Source: Carya illinoinensis (taxonomy: Eukaryota > Streptophyta > Magnoliopsida > Fagales > Juglandaceae). From it: a DNA stretch of 64,000 nucleotides. The stretch lies in assembly GCF_018687715.1 (NCBI RefSeq), contig NC_056762.1, forward strand, positions 45,439,520 to 45,503,519, written 5' to 3'. The stretch's first letter is position 1. Each line of letters opens with the position of its first letter. Both the position numbers and the translations under genes were made by a program. Below are positions 1-12,300 of this stretch, one piece after another. The notes below the pieces were generated by a model that saw only the letters and a list, made by a program, of their open reading frames with translations, was not told the origin of the DNA and did no database searches.

Positions 1-3000
1 CTAGTAGGACAGGACTAAAGGGAAGGGGTTGACCTTTTCTAAATGAAGCCAAAAATTGTATCGTGGAATGTCCGTGGGTTGAATGAGGTCAATAGGCGTT
101 CCCAAATAAGACACTTGCTACGTGAGTGGAATGCGGATATAGTTTGCTTGCAGGAGACAAAATTGAAACTTATTAATAGGAAAATGGTGAGAAGTATTTG
201 GAGCTGGTTGTATGTAGATTGGGTCTATTTGGCAGCTCAGGGGGCTTCAAGTGGTATTCTAGTATTGTGGGATAGACGGGTGGTAGAGAAAATGAAGGAT
301 TTTTTTGGAGTGTACTCGGTGGCTTGCTCCTTTAGAAGCATGGTAGATGATTTTATGTGGGCTTTCGCAGGTGCATATGGCCCCAACATAGACCATGAGA
401 GAAGATTATTGTGGGATGAACTGGCAGGTTTACATAGTTGATGGGATCTACCTTGGTGCATTGGTAGAGATTTTAACATTACAAGATTCCCAACTGAGTG
501 CTTTGGAAATAGGAGAACAAGGCCAGCTATGTCAGAATTTTTATAGTGCATTTTTTATTTGAATCTAGTGGATTTACCATTAGCATGGGGTGTTTGTACG
601 TGGTCTAATAACCAAACGTGGTCTTAGCTAGATAGATTCTTAATTTCTCCAGATTGGGAATGCCATTTTTTGGATGTGTGGCAAAAGAGATTGACTCGTT
701 TGTATTTGGACCATTGGCCAATTATGTTGGATTGTGGAGGGCTCCAAAGGAAGCGTAGACATTTCAAATTTGAAAACATGTGGTTGAAAGTGGAAGGTTT
801 CGAGGATAGAGTCAGACAATGGTGCGACTCATATCAAATATAAGGAACTCCTAGTTTTATCTTTGCAAGCAAATTGAAGGCTTTAAAATTAGATTTAAAG
901 TTTTGGAATATGCAGTCTTTTGGTGATAGGGGAATGAAAGAAAAGCAAGGTAATGGAGATTCAGGGGTTAGAAAGGACACAAGAAGCCCAGACCTTAAGT
1001 TAGGAAGAGATAGCCCTAAAAACAGTGCTGGAAGCAGACCTAGAAAGAATTGTTCTCTTAGAAGAGACTTCATGGCATCAAAGTCAAGAGCACTATGGTT
1101 GAAGGAAAGAGATCGAAGCACTAAGTTCTTCCACAGAGTAGCTAACTCACACAGGAGTTTTAACAGTATAAAGATGCTAAAATTTGAGGGTGTGGAGTGT
1201 AGGGAAGAGCAAGTGATAAACAATCATGTGGTAGACTTCTTTGATCATTTACTTTTTGAGCAGGAGAGCTAGAGGCCTAAACTTGAAGGGCTTGGTTTTG
1301 ATTCAATTGAGCCTAGTGATGTATGCAAAATGGAGAGGCCTTTTGAGGAAATGGAGGTTTATGATGTTGTGAGGAAAATGGCTAAAGACAAGGCCCGGGG
1401 TCACGATGGTTTTTCGATGGGTTTCTTCCAAACTTGTTGGATTGTTGTAAAAGATGATCTAATGAAGGTGTTTCAAGAATTCTACTTGGTAGGGAAGTTT
1501 GAAAAAAGCCTTAATGCTACTTTTCTTGCACTAATGCCGAAGAAGGTGAGGGTTGAGGAGATCAAGGAGTTTCAGCCTATTAGCTTGGTTAATAGGGTAT
1601 ATAGGATTATTTCCAAGGTGTTAACGAACCGCTTGAGTGAGCTAGTGGGAAAGATAATTTCAAAACCAAAAAATGCATTCTTAAAGGATAGATAGATTCT
1701 AGATGCGGTTTTTATTGCAAACGAATGCATAGATAGTCGCCTGAAAACTGGTGAGGCTGAGATTATTTGCAAGTTAGATATGGAGAAGGCATATGACCAT
1801 GTTAACTGGGGTTTATTCTTGACCTTATGGGGAAATGTGGTTTTGGAGAGAGATGGTGCTCATGGATTCGATGGTGCATAACAATGGTGAAATTTTTCGT
1901 GTTGATAAATGGAAGCCCTATTGGTTTCTTTCGTAGCACGTGAGACCTAAGGCAAGGAGATCCACTATCCCCATTACTTTTTGTTATTGTGATGGAGGCA
2001 TTGAGCAGAATGTCTGCGACACTGGTTGAGAATGGTTTGGTGACTGGTTTTGCGATAGGTTCCCCTGATAGGGGATTTGTTAACATTTCTCATTTATTAT
2101 TTGCAGATGATACTCTTTTCTTCTGTAAAGCAGATCATAACCAGGTTTGAGTTTTGAAGGCCCTCCTCCTTTGTTTCAAAGCAACATCGGGTTTGAAAAT
2201 AAATTTGGAAAAATCAGATATGGTGCCTATTGGAGGTGTTCGGTGCATTAGACGTTTGGCTAGTATTTTGGGGTGTGAGATTGCATCACTACCGATGACT
2301 TACCTTGGTCTTCCACTGGGAGCTGCCTCGAGAGCACTGGATTCAGTGATAGAGAAAGTGGTAGGATTACCCTGATTAAGAGTACTCTTTCTAATCTACC
2401 TACCTATTTTTTGTCCTTATTTTCTATACTAGCAAAGGTGATGCTTCGTCTAGTGAAACTTCAAAGGAACTTCTTGTGAGGAGAAATGGGGGAGGAATTC
2501 AAGTTCGACCTTATTAGGTGGGAGAAGGTTTGTAGCCCTCACTCGTGTGGCAGCTTGGGCATTAGAAATATGAGATCTTTTAATCGAGCGCTACATGGCA
2601 AATGGTTGTGGAGGTATCACAAAGAACCTAAAGCCCTGTGGAAGATGGTGATTGAGAGCAAATATGGAGGTCTTTGGGGGGATTGGTGCACAAAAGAAGT
2701 GAGAGGGGCATATGGTGTGGAGGAAAATATAGGACTTGGGTGGGAGGTCTTCTCTCACCACACTAGACTTTTTCTAGGAGAGGGAACCCGAATTAAATTT
2801 TGGCATGACACTTGGTGTGATAAGGTAGCTCTAAAGGATTCCTTTCCTTCACTGTTTCGGTTTGCAAGTGACATTGATGTTTCAATGGCGGAAGTATTGG
2901 TGAGAACAGGGGACCAAATCCAGCAGAATGTCAATTTCACTAGGGCTGCACAAGATTGGGAGATGAGTAGCTTTGAAGCTTTTTTCAGCCTTTTGCATTC

Positions 3001-3690
3001 CAGTACACCGAGTAACTCACAGGATAGGTTGTGGTGGATACCTGCAGGCAAATGTAATTTCTCGGTTTCCTCTTTTTATAAGTCCTTAACTCAAGATTCA
3101 CATATCCAGTTTCCTTGGAAAAAGTTGTGGAGACATAAGGTGCCATCAAAAGCGGTGTTTTTTTGTGTGGACTGCATCCCTGGGTAAGATCCTCGCAACT
3201 GATAATTTGAGGAAATGTAGGGTGATTATTACAGATTAGTGTTGTATGTGTAGGAAGGAGGGTGAATCTGTGGACCATCTATTACTACATTGCGAGAGGA
3301 TTGTGGAATGAAGTTCTTGGTAGAGTTGATTTGGCTTGGGTTATGCCTGAAACTGTGGTAGCAGTTTTGGCCAGTTGGATAGAGTTGAGAGGTATCTAAC
3401 AGATTAAAGCAGTGTGGCAGATGATTCCTATATGCATCATGTGGTGTTTGTGGCCAGAGAGTAATGACCGGACTTTCAAGGACAAAGAGAGATCGATGGA
3501 GGAATTGAAAGCTTACTTTATTAGAACTCTTTGTACTTGGGCCATTGTGATGGACTTTAATGGTGTAGATTTTCATGATTTTCTTGTATCTATTGCTCAT
3601 ACTTAGTTAGGGCAACTATAAAACACTGCATCAGGCTTTGCCTATTCTTTGATTGATATATTATATTTACTTATAAAAAAAAAAAACTAA
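1..3690 (+). mobile_element. L1-type LINE, 5' part outside the window
   Basis: This is a plant L1-type non-LTR retrotransposon read on the + strand. It has an endonuclease, a reverse transcriptase and a C-terminal zinc-binding domain in that order, then a short 3' UTR. The 3' end at about 3650-3686 is the string TTTACTTATA followed by an A-run, an ending shared with the LINE copies near 18890 and 20325. ORF1 would lie left of base 1 and is not seen. The reading frame is broken many times, so the copy is dead. Confidence 0.9.
43..3606 (+). pseudogene. LINE ORF2: endonuclease - reverse transcriptase - zf-RVT (decayed)
   Basis: The frame opens at 43 with the APE-type endonuclease start (SWNVRGLN, then CLQETK near residue 36) and is open to 441, where the first stop falls. 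Endonuclease sequence continues in other frames to about 840. Reverse transcriptase begins near 1330 (KDKARGHDGF) with PISLVNRVYRIISKVL at about 1576. [13 protein letters not shown] lies near 1770 and the catalytic FADD box at 2100-2111. A 233-codon open stretch (2486-3187) covers the connector and the start of the zf-RVT region, which continues past a frame break with CMCRKEGESVDHLLLHCE near 3240-3295. The complete protein of this family makes the nick and cDNA in target-primed reverse transcription. Here stops and frameshifts rule out function. Confidence 0.9.
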
Positions 3691-3704
3691 TAGAAAACAC
3701 ACAT

Positions 3705-4330
3705 TTACATATAATATGCATGATATAACTCAATCTTCCTTACTCGGACAAGACTAAACAACTCCTCCTGTTCAGCTTCCGGCACTTCATTCCAACGTGG
3801 GTAACCCATGTCAGCATAATGCTTGATGATCCATGTCACTTGTCCACTGAATATGTTTGCATTCTGGCATGACACCTTTGTGTCCCCATCCTTGATCAGC
3901 AATAGAATTGGCCCCATTTTCTAAAGCATATCAAATTTCATCATCTTTGCCCATCCACGGCCTTGTTTCTTACTAATAGATACTAAATTGACCAAATACA
4001 ACACATAATTTTTCATTACTATATATGTGTAAAAACATATGTAAGCATGGACACACCAAGTAAGGATTACCTAAAATGCTAACAAACATTAAACTACCTG
4101 TAGTTTCCACCTGTTTTGGAAACTCTATTTCAAATATCACATCAGGTGGTTGGGTTGAGTCGTCTGATGATGAGGTGTCAATATCGTCTCTCAATGTAGG
4201 GCCATGTCTTAGTGGTGAATGCACATCTTATATAATTGGCCTGTGCACTAAAATCCCATCATTGAATCCCCCTCCTCGTCCACGTACTCCTCTTCTTATA
4301 CACCGCACCATATCTATGTAACTGTAAGAC
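3705..4330 (-). pseudogene. fragment of a CACTA-associated plant transposase-like gene (Transposase_24 type)
   Basis: On the minus strand 4224-3973 encodes a Ser/Asp-rich piece (SSSDDSTQPPDV) with a possible donor after EFPKQVETTG. 3917-3705 encodes a piece with the pattern TWIIKHYADMGYPRWNEVP followed by an EEL..LVR helix. That pattern matches, from my knowledge of the family, the N-terminal part of the second gene of En/Spm-CACTA elements (Pfam Transposase_24). The same family appears near 62-64 kb, covering a later part of the protein. No CACTA terminus is visible here, and the gap between pieces looks intronic. It may be a truncated element or a captured fragment. Confidence 0.55.
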
Positions 4331-6142
4331 CACTTTTTGCCCCACTTTAGTTTGCGAGAGTAATAAAAGAATTACACAAAATTTGAGTTATAGTCATTCT
4401 ATCCTCTGCTATTTATGTTTAAAAATTACCTTAAAATCAGACTGTCATGCCCATACTTGGGGGACGGACAGTTTTAGAAATTCAACACCAACATATATTT
4501 CAGCACATGTATTCATAGCAAACTGTTTAACAGGTATGAACCTTCCCTTAATGTTATAAGAATGCATGTAGAATAAACCTCGAATTTCCTCCACAGAAAA
4601 TGTGTTTAGATATTTTACATTCTTTGCTCTCTATTTTGATTAGTTATGACAGTTTATTTTATATGTGAGCATTGTGTTAACTATGATTTTACTATACCAT
4701 CTTTTGTATACTTCTATTGTAAGCATAATGTGCTATTTAATCTAACAAACCAAGGTTTAATCCATGGTTTTTTCCCAAGGTTAGAGGGGGATGGTAATGC
4801 CCCAATGATCATCTGGAAACTCAGTTTCATGTTAAATGGGCGTGTAAACCTTACCATATTAATTATGTGTAAAGGGTTTGCCATAATCAAATCAACCCAT
4901 TAGCTTGAACTAGGGTTATCTTGAACTCCTTGTCTGTGGTCAGAATGGGGGTTTGCTTGTAGACCACAAAGTCTACTAAGTTGGCTTGTAAGTAGTGCCA
5001 GCATTCTTTATGTCGAACGGCATGGCCTTATAGCAGTACATCATGTTTTATGGAGATTGAGCATTGATCTGAGTCACTCAAACTCAAGAGGGTTAGGGAT
5101 GTTTAGTCTGATGGGACCAAATAAGTTAGGGCATAACGAGACATTTTTGGGGATCTTGCTATGTTGGTCTTCTCTCGAAGAGATTTGGTATAGTGCTCCC
5201 ATTTTTCTTCTATAGTTGTGCGCGATAGTCGCACAAACTATTTGCCAGTATGAGCAAGAGAACATATTGAGAAATGCAAACATGGGGTCTTGCCTATTAT
5301 GTGCGAGTAGGAGATTTAAGAAAGGGGCACCCATAGTGGGCACCCATTCCCCTTCTCCTGGGGGTTATGAAGTAAGGCACTTTATGAGCCTTGATAACTG
5401 GCCCTTAATGGCCAGCCGGGGGTTACACTTAGAGGGACTATGTAATAGACCCTCCCTGTTTGGATGAGATACGTGTGTAGCAAAAACATAAATCTCTCTC
5501 TCAGAAGAGTTCTTTCTAGTATCGACATTTAGACTGCGGAATATATGGGTATTTCTCTGGTTTTCTACCACGTAGCACACTCCACCATTGACGTGAAGAT
5601 TTCCTATGAACAATGAATGACAGAGAATCAATGGAACAACCTCACTAGATCCAAGATATTTCTAATGAGATGATATTGTTTCCGCAGTATACTTTGATAT
5701 AGTATTTCTAACAATAAATGATTTGAAATATTCTTAACATCTAATTGTATCCTAAGTTGCTCTACTAAAATTTTGGAGTTCAAAATATATGTTAATATTG
5801 AAACTTCTCTAAAACATAAGTGCTATTATCCAAGGAGAAAGATAAATTGAAGAGTTATTCTATTTTCAAATTGGTGTATAGAGTAGACTATCAATATCAT
5901 TTAAAAAGTAAAATTTGATTTATAAGATTCAAATTTTAAAATTTTTCTTTCAAGTCAAATTATACCATGCAAGTACTTTACTAAGTGTATTATCCACGTC
6001 GGTTTATAAATATAATTTCTCTAAATTCAAAGACTTGAACCCATTTCTTTTTTTTTTTTTTTTTTTTTTCTCTTTTTTCATCATTTTCACTTCATATCCA
6101 TTTCAAAATTAAAAATTATATGTGCAGTCATTTTTGTGTACT
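4331..6142. other. unassigned AT-rich sequence
   Basis: No coding region can be supported. Two overlapping minus-strand frames (5631-5365 and 5343-5074) form an almost continuous open stretch without recognisable motifs. The composition of 4900-5640 is less AT-rich than its flanks and might be an old LTR, but I found no paired repeat or target duplication. A poly(T) tract lies at about 6049-6070. Confidence 0.4.
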
Positions 6143-6150
6143 CTTTTGCA
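6143..6150. repeat. 8-bp target site duplication (left), CTTTTGCA
   Basis: Exact copy of 8464-8471. The two copies abut TAGG and CCTA, the ends of the hAT element. Confidence 0.93.
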
Positions 6151-8086
6151 TAGGCCTGTTCATCCGGGTTCCGACCCGGAAATCTGGGTAGACCCAAACC
6201 GGAACCTGGATTTCAAATCCGGGCTGGAGCCCGGACCGGATTAGTCCGGGTCATAAATGGGCCGAAACCCGGATGAATTCGGATTTTTCAAAACCCGGAT
6301 TCCGGGTTCCGGATTGAACCCGGTTTTTTTTTTTCCCCGTATTAAAAGTCTAAATGTATATACAATATTTTCACATGTAGCTCTAATTTTTTTATAAAAA
6401 TCAAAAAAATAAATTTCATTGTGCACTTTAGAGGTTGAAAAACAAAAAAGTAAACATGTAGCTATGCATGTTTCATTTGTTTGATGCAAAACATAGTCAA
6501 AGATGACCAAATACACACAGAAAAAAATATAGTCATAAAAACATAGTCAAAGCATAATATTTGTGTTCTAAAAATACTAGATGCATCTAAAAATAAAATA
6601 AAAAAAAATCCAACATTCATCTATGCATGCATCATAATGCAATCTACTACATATTCCATTATTTGCTATATATACATTACAAAATACAAAATTACAAGAT
6701 ATAAATTACAAAATTACAATATATAAATTACAAAATCAGATGCATTTCCATCAATTATTTAATCTCCACACCAAATAGCAACTTCAAGTGAGTGGACCGA
6801 AAGAGATCCTGCAAAAAACAAAAACTTGAATAAATCCATGGGTAGAGATATAGTTGGCTGAACAAGCATAATTTATGAGTGAAATAAAACAAAGTTGGCT
6901 TCTTTCTTTTGCAGTCCATCTAATCCTCTAACTTTTAATTTTTGGAAGGGAATTAAAGATACCCGAAATAATGCCGATAAAATAAAATGGTAGGAGTCCT
7001 ACTTATAGTATTTAGTATTATTATTTTAGTTACAAGAATTTCATTCGCCTGAAGGTAAATAAATTCTTGGATTTGCCAGTACTGCAAAATTCTGAAGTGG
7101 ATATATAGGAGGAGGAGGATGGAAAAGAGAGAATAACAGTGGGTGGGGGAGATGAGTCGAGACTCGTGACCAACAACATTGCTTAGCTAAACTGGAATAA
7201 TGATTGGCGATGGGCATGTCCTGCCTTCAACCGGAAGAGCAAGCATATCGTAATTATATATATGTACTACTTTATGTTATATCCCCACATAAAAGCTGAT
7301 GATCTATAAAGTCTTCAAAAAGTGTCGATTCCATTATCTTGAATTGATCTAGACGCCTCTCATGAAAACACCCATATCATCCTTAAGGCCGCCGATGCGA
7401 TCGATCGGGAAATCTTCCAAAGCCCTAGCCCTCCCAATTAACTCCCAATTAGATATGTAATTCTCACCATAGAAACAAGCCAATTAACATTTGAATCAAG
7501 TTTCATAATTGCTGAAGAATTATCAAGCCAGTCATAGCCAAAAAAATATATATCCACACTTTTCAGGCCAAGAAAAACAACCTATTTTTTATGCTGTTTA
7601 TTGATCTACTATATTTTCTATCTTATAATATTCACCCATTGTATTTTCTCATTATAAAAACACCTGTTGTATTTTTCATTTGGCCATATAAATTTTGTGC
7701 AGATTACATCAAAGCATATCTATTATTCTCCTCATTACATCCTAGGGTATAAGCACATGAACATGTATAAAAGATCCAATCTCCTAATAGAGAAAATTTA
7801 AATGGATTTAAATTATTCATCACTGTAATCAACATCAAGGACTCTGGATTTTTCTTCACGTTTCCTAAGATCTATCAAACTCATGACAGCATATACTTTA
7901 TACCACCAAACATATAACAGCATCACGTTACCTCACTTCAACAATCAAGCGGGTAAAGCAAGTATATCGTAGGCACGAAAGTTAATAGAAGCCCAGATAC
8001 TATATGTTATGAAATAACGAAACCCATGTGAAAAATGCTTGAACAGATCTAACAAAAAATAGCACATGTAATTCTTTGTCGGATCG

Positions 8087-8123
<37 letters not shown>

Positions 8124-8463
8124 ACTACTTATCTAAAGTCCGCCGGCGGCGGCGAGAGAGATAGACGGCGGCGAAGCTTGAGGGCGAAGGCTAGGGTTAC
8201 GTTCGGCGCTCGGACGAGAGAGAGGGAGAGAGAGAGAGAGAGAAGTGAGAATCACAAAGTTTTTTTTATATATATATAAACCGGGTACCGGGGTTTAAAT
8301 CCGGTACCCGGGGTATAATACCCATAACCGGCCCGGATTGGGCCGGTTTTAATAATACGGATTTCGGCCCGGGTCAAATCCGGGCCGAAACCCATAACCG
8401 GACACCCGGTTATCCGGGTTCCGGGCCGGGCCGAATTTTATCCGACCCGTATGAACAATCCTA
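6151..8463. mobile_element. non-autonomous hAT transposon, 2.3 kb, with intact 8-bp target duplication
   Basis: The left end reads TAGGCCTGTTCATCCGGG at 6151. The right end, read inward from 8463 on the other strand, is TAGGATTGTTCATACGGG. The element is flanked by perfect direct repeats CTTTTGCA at 6143-6150 and 8464-8471, the 8-bp duplication typical of hAT transposases. Both subterminal zones (6160-6330 and 8280-8460) are full of CCGG/CCCGG motifs in both orientations, as expected for transposase-binding subterminal repeats. No transposase frame is present, so it must be moved in trans. A minus-strand TATA-like run near 8265-8280 followed by a CT-rich leader may be the remnant promoter of a lost gene. 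Confidence 0.92.
8089..8245. repeat. two (GA)n tracts around a GC-rich CGG block
   Basis: (GA)n runs at about 8091-8119 and 8215-8243 flank GCCGGCGGCGGCG. Read on the minus strand this is a CT-rich leader with an AACCCTAG-like motif, downstream of a TATA-like run. It looks like the 5' leader of a former gene inside the hAT element. The + strand open frame over it is repeat-encoded and not a gene. Confidence 0.6.
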
Positions 8464-8471
8464 CTTTTGCA
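8464..8471. repeat. 8-bp target site duplication (right), CTTTTGCA
   Basis: Exact copy of 6143-6150, directly after the CCTA end of the hAT element. Confidence 0.93.
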
Positions 8472-9334
8472 TACTTCACTAATGTAATTTGTTTAATGTT
8501 AAAAAAATTAATACAACCAATCATATCAATAGAGTGCACACAGAATATACAGAAGTAACTTTAACATTGCTCATTTGGTAAAATTTTCAAAGTGAGGAAT
8601 TTCGGTTATTGTTAGAGAATAAATTTATTTGCATGACTTTTTATTTAATACCAAGTAATTCGAACCTTTTTATAAATACAATTGATCACAATAAGTAACG
8701 TGTTGCATGCCAGACTTTGTAAAACGTATTACTCACTATTAGAACCTTTATGGCTGATAACCTCTTAAGTGAATATATAGGAGTTAAGATTGTATAAAAT
8801 GATGCGAAATTTTACAAGGTAAGCTCGCGTGGTGTTTGGGAAACACGTTTTTGAGAAAAATAAAAATAGCTCAACGATGTTTTCATTCTGATTAGAAGTT
8901 GGGATTTTTATTGTGTATTTGTGTGAAAAGTTAGTTATTGTTTGGCAAACATATAGCCTAAGTACTTTTAAAGCTGTTACGATTGTTTTCATCATCATCT
9001 TACATGATATAATATTGTAGGATGTGACCTGTGAATATGCTCACAGGCAAGATAAACACGAAAGCAGCAATTCACAAAGGACCATACTGAAACCCCATCT
9101 TCCACTCCCAAAGTCATTTGGTACTCCACCTCCCATAATAACTCAATATAGTGCGCAGAGCCTTTTTTTTTTTTTTTTTAAAGAAAAATAAAAACGAAGA
9201 AAACCATATAGCTTTCAATATTTTCCTGATTTGTCTGGATCCTTGGCTCCTACCAATATGATTCGTAAGCTTCTATGTGCTATGCACAAAAGAAACAGAA
9301 GCCAGTAAGACTGCCAGATGCAAACAGCTTCCTT
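8472..9334. other. intergenic, downstream of CSN6
   Basis: AT-rich sequence without a supportable gene. Part of it, next to 9334, should be the CSN6 3' UTR. I cannot fix the polyadenylation site. A poly(T) run at about 9162-9179 reads as an A-run on the CSN6 strand. Confidence 0.4.
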
Positions 9335-12300
9335 TCACATAAAAGCAGTCCGTCCACCCCTTCGACTATGCCTGTCGTATGCAGTGTTGAATTTGTCGAC
9401 TAGTTCATTCATTGTGCTGTTGGAAAAATGAAAAGCCACAGTAAAACATAAATGGAAAAAAACTATGATATCAATGAAAAATAAATAAAATAAATGCCTA
9501 CCAAATCCAACTACTTCTCCTAACTACATACACCTGGCCCTAGTTTGCACTACCATATTAAGTATACACTATACAGGTATCATGCAGGGGAGATTGAAAC
9601 TCCACACATCTAGCAAAAATCCGATTTGTTCTATAATTTAGTCATTGACCAAGCAGCCCATGGTTTTTAATAAATCTCAAGTCCTTTCTAACAGACACTT
9701 GTAATTATAAAGGTACTGCCTTTCAGTCTGGAAAGTCCTATCATAAGTTCTCGGCTGAAATCATCCAACTTCAATCTTCCTTTTTTTTTTGGGATCCGTA
9801 TCCAACTTCATTGTATCTTAAAGAAGCAAGATAAAAACTACATAAAATTTCAAAACCACCCATTACATATCCGAAAGGTTTTGAGTCCAATCCATGCAAA
9901 ACTAGGAGTTATGTTCTATTACTACGGCATATGCTTGGTTCGTTTGGAGCCCAGACAAAGTCCTCTTCTAAAAAAAAGTCAACCCACTAGTCTGCCAGAG
10001 TTCAAGTTTTCGTTTTCTTTCATCACACCAAATAAATAATTGTGCACAACGCACCAATACTCATTTAAAGCACACAAAAAAGAAAAAAGTGCAGTATAAG
10101 AATACCTACATACCTTGAGCAGTTGGTGAACATGGCCAGGTAAGTGATCAATAGTGTGTCATTGTATTCCTGTCAAAAGTGGGTGACCCACCGAAAGAAA
10201 AGTGAGGACAAAATCAATAATAGGATGAAGAGTAACTTAATCATTAATGTATGTGCTAATTATTTATTATCACATGGATCCTCATAGAACAAATGTTTTT
10301 TCAAGTAAAAAGCAAAAATATTAAGGAACAAGAAATATGAAAAAGAAGGCATTGTTTATGGCTATATCCTTTTTTTACAACTAAAATTTTAGTGGAACTC
10401 AAAAAGAGGTGCTACCCAGGTACATGGCAATATCCAATTATTAGGCACATATTAAAGGTGCCTTTAGGATTAGATATTTTGCCCATAATATTACGGCTAC
10501 AAGTGACTTATCAGGAGGACCTGCTGCTTCTATCACCACAATGAGAGAATTTTTATAAGTAAAATAAAATTTTATTGAATTAAGTGAATAGGTGATGCTC
10601 AAGTACACAAGGAGTAAGAGAACAACTAGTTACAAATTTGGAGCTATCAATCGGAGAAAAATTTGTCAGCATGCATAAATACACTCCTTTATATAGACAG
10701 ATTTTGGTTTATACTGTAAGCATGCCTTCTATCCCAACACAGATATCCCCAGTGCTTATCTTCATTGACATCCCAAAAAAGTGTATTTAGCACCTACCAT
10801 CAAGAAGTCATCTTGAAATTTCTCTGATTCAATAGCTGGCAATCTTCTTAGAAGACTTGATACTTGTCTTAGCAGTGAATTCTCACACAGGATATCACCT
10901 GTATTTAGCAGTACCGAGTGTAATTAATAACCAACCTGGGTCTTTAACCGTAAAAGTCCAAGCAAGAGATTAATTTTGTTAATGTCTACTAGTGCCTATA
11001 TGAACTCAGGAGTGACAGAAATACATTGAGAGGAAAAAACAGAGTAAAGAAGATCCCCAAAAGAAGTAAACACTAAAGTTTGCCTTCATAGCTAAAATGT
11101 GAGTTACATGGGGATATTTTTCCCTCTAGCGATCTGATATAATAATATTTGTGGCCTTTGTTTAATCTTCCTTAGCTTTAAGAAGCTTAATTCCTGTTTG
11201 ATATTTAAATCTCAAAGTATTCCAGTTTTAAATAAAATAGAGATGGATATACCTTTTTGCATTGCTAGAAGATAGTAATGAAGAACCCTGATTCTGCTAT
11301 TCAGCATTTTGATGGCACTATGTATGCCTGTGAGGTGAGCAGCCACTGCAAACAAACCCGCATGCAATGATAGGTATCACAAAAGAAGATTCTTTTTGCC
11401 TTCTCAGAATAGATGGAAGCTTGCAAATAGCACACATTTTAATGAAACAATAAACATATCAATCTTTCTAAAATGCCCTTAGGTGGACCAAGAAAGGCAA
11501 GTTAAGAAAAAGGTGGGTTCAAATTTCAGGGTAAAAATGGATAAATGCTTTTATTCTTGGGAACTTTTGTATATTTTGGGATAGCCAAAAAGGAAAGCAC
11601 CTTAACTATTTTGAGACAGAAATTATATAACTAATTTCAACGGCCTATATTCTCCTCAAACAAGGTTTATCATAAACGTGTTTTGGGAAAATAATGAGGT
11701 GGGGCACTCACATTGAGTAGCTGCTGAACCTCCATCAGATGGTTTCAGATGTGCAACATGATCAACTGAAATACGTTCTGCTTCGACTGTCTATAAAGCA
11801 CCACCGCAACACCACCAACCCCCCACCAAAAAAAAAATAAAGTGAATCGGTAACCCTATTGGTGGTATTTAGATCAAACCATGTAGATAGAATTAGCAGC
11901 CAAACCTCAATAGTGTAGTTTGAACGAACAAAAATAAGCTGTGGAATCCCATCTATGACATGCAGCTCTGAGTTTCAAACATCAAGACCCAAAAGAATAG
12001 AAAGGTTATCGCCTCAGTATAATTAGAAGTGAAAACCTAACAAGTCATCTTACTCAGAAATACAAAAAAACATGAATAAATCATGAGATTTTAATGAAAA
12101 AAATGATTGTAGGGAACCTACACGATCAAGAAAGCAGAAACACATTATTCAGCAGCGGAATAATTTCTGACCCAGGTCTCCAGCAGATAATTTGATTGTT
12201 CAGAATCAAACTAATTCTATGTTTGCAAATTTATATAGATAAGAAATGATGAGAAATGAAGGGGTGGGAAGAGAAAAAGATGATAAGAGAGATGTTGAGA

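Noticed and set aside
8076..8279. 67-codon frame rich in Arg-Glu
   Set aside because: Encoded by (GA)n microsatellite inside a hAT element.
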